Source: Ehretia macrophylla (lineage: Eukaryota; Streptophyta; Magnoliopsida; Boraginales; Ehretiaceae). Taken from it: a stretch of DNA of 64,000 nucleotides. Where the stretch lies: assembly GCA_037974665.1 (NCBI GenBank), contig CM075764.1:113460325-113524324 (forward strand), written 5' to 3'. Numbering within the stretch: position 1 is the first letter of the stretch; every line of letters begins with the position of its first letter. Positions 60,181-64,000 of this stretch are shown here, in pieces. A program made the translations under genes and the position numbers. The notes beneath the pieces were generated by a model, which searched no databases, was not told the origin of the DNA, and saw only the letters and a program-made list of their open reading frames with translations.

Positions 60181-63100
60181 GATACTGAATCAACCTATTA
60201 GGGTGCTAATTGTCCAGGTGCTATTCATTCATTTATTACTCCCTTATGTGTGCAACGTGTGAAATTACGAGTTGAATGTTTGCCTTACGAAGTAGAAGTT
60301 GGTACTCCGATGGGTTCTAAACTTGTTACTAGCTCAGCTTGTAAAGCATGTAAAATCCAAATTAAGGATAGGGAATTCTCAGTCAATCTTATAATGTTAC
60401 CCTTTCGAGACTATGAAGTCATCTTATGGATGGACTGGTTGGCAAAACATCATGCCCAACTAGATTGCCAGACGAAGATTGTAACATTCCAGATACCTGG
60501 TCAACCAACATTGGAGGTAATGGGTCGAAGAGACTTCACCGGGAGTTCCATCGTTTCATCTACGAAAGCAGTGAAGTCCTTGATTAAAGGGTGTAGTGGA
60601 TACTTAGCTTACCTCATCAACAAGCCATCGGACAAAGCTAAGTTGGAGGAGATGCCAGTGATTAAAGATTATGTTGACGTGTTTCCAGAAGAATTTCCCG
60701 GTTTATCCCCGGATCTGGAAATCGAGTTAGTAATAGAAGTACTGCCTGGCACCCAGCCAATATCTAAAGCTCCCTATCATATGGCACCAGCCGAGCTACA
60801 AGAATTGAAGGACCAATTACAAGGATTGTTGAAGAAGGGGTTTGTTCAACCAAGTTCTTCTTCGTGGGGCGCACCAGTCCTATTTGTAAAGAAGAAAGAT
60901 GGAACGTTGAGGCTATGCATCGATTACCGAGGATTGAACCAAGTAACTGTAAAAAATAAATACCCATTTACACTGATCGACGAGTTGTTTGATCAACTTC
61001 AAGGAGCTAAAGTGTATTCAAAACTCGACTTGAGGTAAGGGTATTATCAGTTGTGGATCAAAAGGACGATGTACCTAAATCGGCTTTCAGGACGAGATAT
61101 GGGCATTATGAATTTGTGGTGATGCCATTTGGGCTAACTAATGCCCCTGCAGCTTTTATGGACTTGATGCACAGGGTGTTTCAACCCTACTTGGACCAAT
61201 TTGTGGTGATCTTTATTGATGATATTTTGGTATACTCGAAATCCGAGGCTAACCATGAACAACATCTGCGATTGGTATTGCAAAAACTTCGAGAGCATCA
61301 ATTGTATGCAAAGTTTAGTAAATGCGAATTTTGGTTGCGGCAGATTGCATTCTTGGGGCACATCATATCCCAAGAGGGAATACCAGTGGACCCAACAAAG
61401 ATAGAAGCGGTGATATCTTGGAAGAAGCCGGAAAATGTTACGGAAGTTCGAAGTTTTCTTGGTTTAGCCGGCTATTATCGGAAATTCATGAAGGATTTCT
61501 CAAAGATTGCAGGACCGCTTACAAAGCTCACTCAAAAGAAAACAAAGTTCGTGTGAGATGACAAGTGTGAGAACAACTTTCAAGAATTGAAGAAAAGATT
61601 GACTACCGCACCTGTTCTTGCATTGCCTGAAGGGAGTCAAGGCTTTGTAATCTATAGCGATGCTTCAAAGGAAGGACTGGGTTGTGTGTTAATACAAAAT
61701 GGTAGAGTGATTGCGTATGCCTCTAGGAAGCCCAAGCCATATGAATTGAATTACCCAATGCATGATTTGGAGTTAGCGACTATTGTGTTCGCACTCAAGA
61801 AATGGAGGCGCTATTTGTGGGGTAACAAGTTTGAAGTGTTTACGGATCACAAGAGCTTGAAGTACTTGTTCTCACAGAAAGAGTTGAACATGAGGCAAAG
61901 ACGGTGGATGGAGCTCTTGGATGATTATAACTGCACAATCAATTATGTGCCCGGTAAAGCAAATGTAGTTGCAGATGCCTTAAGCCGGAAGGCGAGCATG
62001 GCAAAACTGGAAGTTAAGGTGCAGGAGTTGTTAGAGGAAGCATTTTTGTGGAATCCACAATTGACTCAAAAAGGGTTACTATTTGCCACTACACAAGTTC
62101 AGTCGACCTTGTTGTCTGAATTACGAGAGGCTCAACAGAAGGACCAACAGTTTCAGAAGATTAAAGAAAGCAACACAGATTTCAAGTTTCATGATAATGG
62201 TATTTGGTGGTTCAGGAGACGAATTTGTGTTCCTAATAACCCAGAGTTGAAAAAGAAGATTCTTGAAGAAGCCCATTACTCGAGATACATTATTCACCTC
62301 AGCGGAACAAAGATGTACCGGGACTTGAAGCAACACTATTGGTGGAATAACATGAAGAGAGAAATTGCGGAGTTTGTGGCACGGTGTTTAACTTGTCAGA
62401 GAGTCAAAGTAGAACATCAACTACCGGTAGGCTTACTACAACCGTTGGAAATTCCCCGATGGAAATGGGAACATATAATGATGGACGTTGTCATGGACCT
62501 ACCCAGGTCACAAAAGGGTCATGACGCCGTTTGGGTCATAGTGGATAGATTGACCAAGTCAGCTCACTTCTTACCGATGAACAAGGAGGATAGTCCTGAG
62601 AAACTGGGAGATATATATGTGGCGGATATTGTAAGGTTGCACGGGATGCCTGTGAGTATTGTATCGGATAGGGATCCTCATTTTACTTCCAAATTTAGGA
62701 AGAGATTGCAAGAAGCTTTGGGAACGAAGTTAAGTTTCAGCACGGTTTATCACCCTCAGACTGATGGACAATCTGAGAGAACTATTCAGATTCTGGAGGA
62801 TATGCTGAGGGCGTGTGTTCTAGACTTCGGAAAAGGTTGGGGGAAATATCTGCTCCTAGCGGAGTTCGCTTATAATAACAGCTATCAGGCCACTATCGGG
62901 ATGGCCCCATTTGAGGCATTGTATGGGCTCAAGTGTCGATCCCCAATATACTGGGATGAAGTAGGTGAGACGAAGACTTTTGATCCGACCCTTCTACCTG
63001 AACTTATGAAGACTGTTGAAAATGTCCACCTCATCCGGAAATGGATGCTTACCGCCCAAAGCAGGCAGAAAAGTTATGCAGATCGACGGAGACGAAATTT

Positions 63101-63533
63101 AGAGTTTGAGGTCGGCGACAAGGTGTTCTTGAAGTTATCACCTCGGAGGGGACTGATTAAACATGGCAAGGGTGGAAAGTTGAGTCCGAGGTTTGTAGGA
63201 CCATTCAGGATAATTGAGAAGGTTGGCAAATTGGCGTATCGTCTGGAACTACCCCAAAACCTCTCCAATATTCATGATGTCTTCCATGTCTCAATGCTAC
63301 AGAAGTATCACCCAGATCCATCACACATCTTGGAGCCCGAGCCATTGCAGCTTCGGGAGAACTTGTCTTATGAAGAGAAGCCTATTCGGATCCTAGACCA
63401 GCAAGATCGGGAGTTGCGCAACAAATCTATACCGATGGTGAAAGTGCTATGGGACTACCATGGAGTTGAAGAAGCAACGTGGGAAAGACGAGACCTGATG
63501 GAGCAACAGTATCCGACATTACTTCAAAGGTAA
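60181..63533 (+). pseudogene. Element C pol (PR-RT-RNase H-IN-chromodomain), broken
   Basis: Homologous to B throughout. A one-base deletion near 60210 falls in the protease active-site region and removes the readable D-S-G. RT starts well ([16 protein letters not shown]), meets a TAA at 61036-61038 and a frame change at about 61040-61053, then continues with the FIDDIL active site. A TGA at 61554-61556 sits where B has Trp, just before RNase H. RNase H ([10 protein letters not shown]), integrase (HHCC region, [27 protein letters not shown]) and a chromodomain (YEEKPIRIL to [11 protein letters not shown]) are then open from 61587 to the TAA at 63531-63533. Both in-frame stops are single C-to-T or G-to-A steps from the B codon. 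Confidence 0.92.
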
Positions 63534-63560
63534 TATTGAATTTCGGGACAAAATTCTTTT

Positions 63561-63573
63561 AAGGAGGGGAAGA
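63561..63573 (+). promoter_or_regulatory. Polypurine tract of C
   Basis: AAGGAGGGGAAGA next to the 3' LTR; it differs by one base from that of F (1136-1148). Confidence 0.85.
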
Positions 63574-64000
63574 TGTGAGGCCCGACCTCGATTTGCGTCT
63601 AATACCTCGTTTCATGTGCCCTAACCTAGAATTACATACCTTGACCTAGGTTCAAGAGTCGTGTCTCGTTTTATGTGCCTTGCATCGAATTACATGCATT
63701 TATTTTGAGTTGCGTGCATTTACTTAGGAAATGGGCATTCATCTCGTAGTTCGTGTTTTATCTCGTAGTGCGTGCCCTTAACCTAGGAAAACGTGCCCAC
63801 ACGCTAATCAAGAAAGCATCTTACACGAAGCACTAGATTATTAATTAATCCTACAAATTCCACTAACTAATATTATAATCCTAAATCAACTCACTAGAAG
63901 ACAAAATTTCACCAAAAGCTAAACATTCTTATTCTTTATTCTTTATTCTTTTGCATATCCCAAGCACACACAATAAAATAATGCTCAAAACATAACAAAA
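63574..64000 (+). mobile_element. 3' LTR of C, truncated by the window
   Basis: First 427 bp of the LTR, clearly diverged from the 5' LTR in the CGTGCC array. The TATA position reads GATTATTAATTAATCC, again without CTATAAAATA. Confidence 0.9.

Larger units (their letters stand above)
55220..64000 (+). mobile_element. Element C: degraded chromovirus, 3' LTR cut by the window end
   Basis: 5' LTR 55220-58743, decayed PBS 58755-58766, broken gag-pol 59023-63533, PPT 63561-63573, 3' LTR from 63574. The LTR ends, PPT context and primer type are shared with D, E and F, while the protein resembles B closely (Tekay/Del type with chromodomain). It is inserted in the satellite array at 55219/55220; its right flank is not in the window. 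Confidence 0.92.

Noticed and set aside
1149..63600. F and C as two copies of one insertion made by duplication of the satellite
   Set aside because: Attractive because the monomer junctions coincide, but F's LTR differs strongly from C's 3' LTR from the first 20 bases, and F's interior is non-coding where C has pol.

Overview
This 64 kb window is plant (angiosperm, probably eudicot) heterochromatin. I find no host gene, rRNA, tRNA or CRISPR array. Nearly every base belongs to Ty3/gypsy LTR retrotransposons, and what remains is a short array of a ~339 bp satellite-like tandem repeat. The plant assignment rests on Tekay/Del-type chromovirus and Athila-type polyproteins, on primer-binding sites matching plant initiator tRNA-Met and tRNA-Asp, and on LTRs of 1.6-4.2 kb.

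Layout. (1) 1-4790: the non-coding 3' end and 3' LTR of a + strand element, F. (2) 4791-4961: a piece of the satellite repeat. (3) 4962-54057: one minus-strand element, D, bounded by a perfect 5 bp target duplication AGACA (4957-4961 and 54058-54062). D was originally about 11.3 kb (two 4.15 kb LTRs and about 2.95 kb of non-coding interior) and has been swollen to 49 kb by later insertions. These are a 4.2 kb solo LTR in its 3' LTR (6692-10909, + strand), a related non-coding element E in its interior (14334-23951, - strand), and an Athila-like element A in its interior (24990-48972, + strand, TSD AAGTC). A in turn carries a nearly intact Tekay-like chromovirus B (37103-46987, + strand, TSD CTACA). 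(4) 54058-55219: the rest of the satellite array. (5) 55220-64000: a + strand chromovirus C with a degraded gag-pol; its 3' LTR runs off the window.

How the parts relate. D, E and F are large non-coding retrotransposon derivatives (LARD-like): long LTRs, PBS and PPT, but no gag-pol. C has the same LTR ends, PPT and primer type and still shows gag-pol, so it is the obvious model for the autonomous partner that mobilised them. Hand-counted LTR divergence gives a consistent order: D and E about 4-5 % (partial counts), A about 2.2 %, B 0.8 %. B is the only element with an uninterrupted polyprotein (gag, PR, RT, RNase H, integrase, chromodomain).

Most worth a second look: the promoter region of A (15 perfect W-box cores in about 160 bp, followed by a 35 bp repeat, then a TATA box); the D/E/F/C LTRs, whose first ~430 bp is an array of degenerate CGTGCC modules and whose long transcribed part carries conserved stem-loops, a ~211 bp duplication and an intron-like, phase-compatible split reading frame; and the satellite array, which is cut by two different elements at virtually the same monomer position, an integral number of monomers apart.
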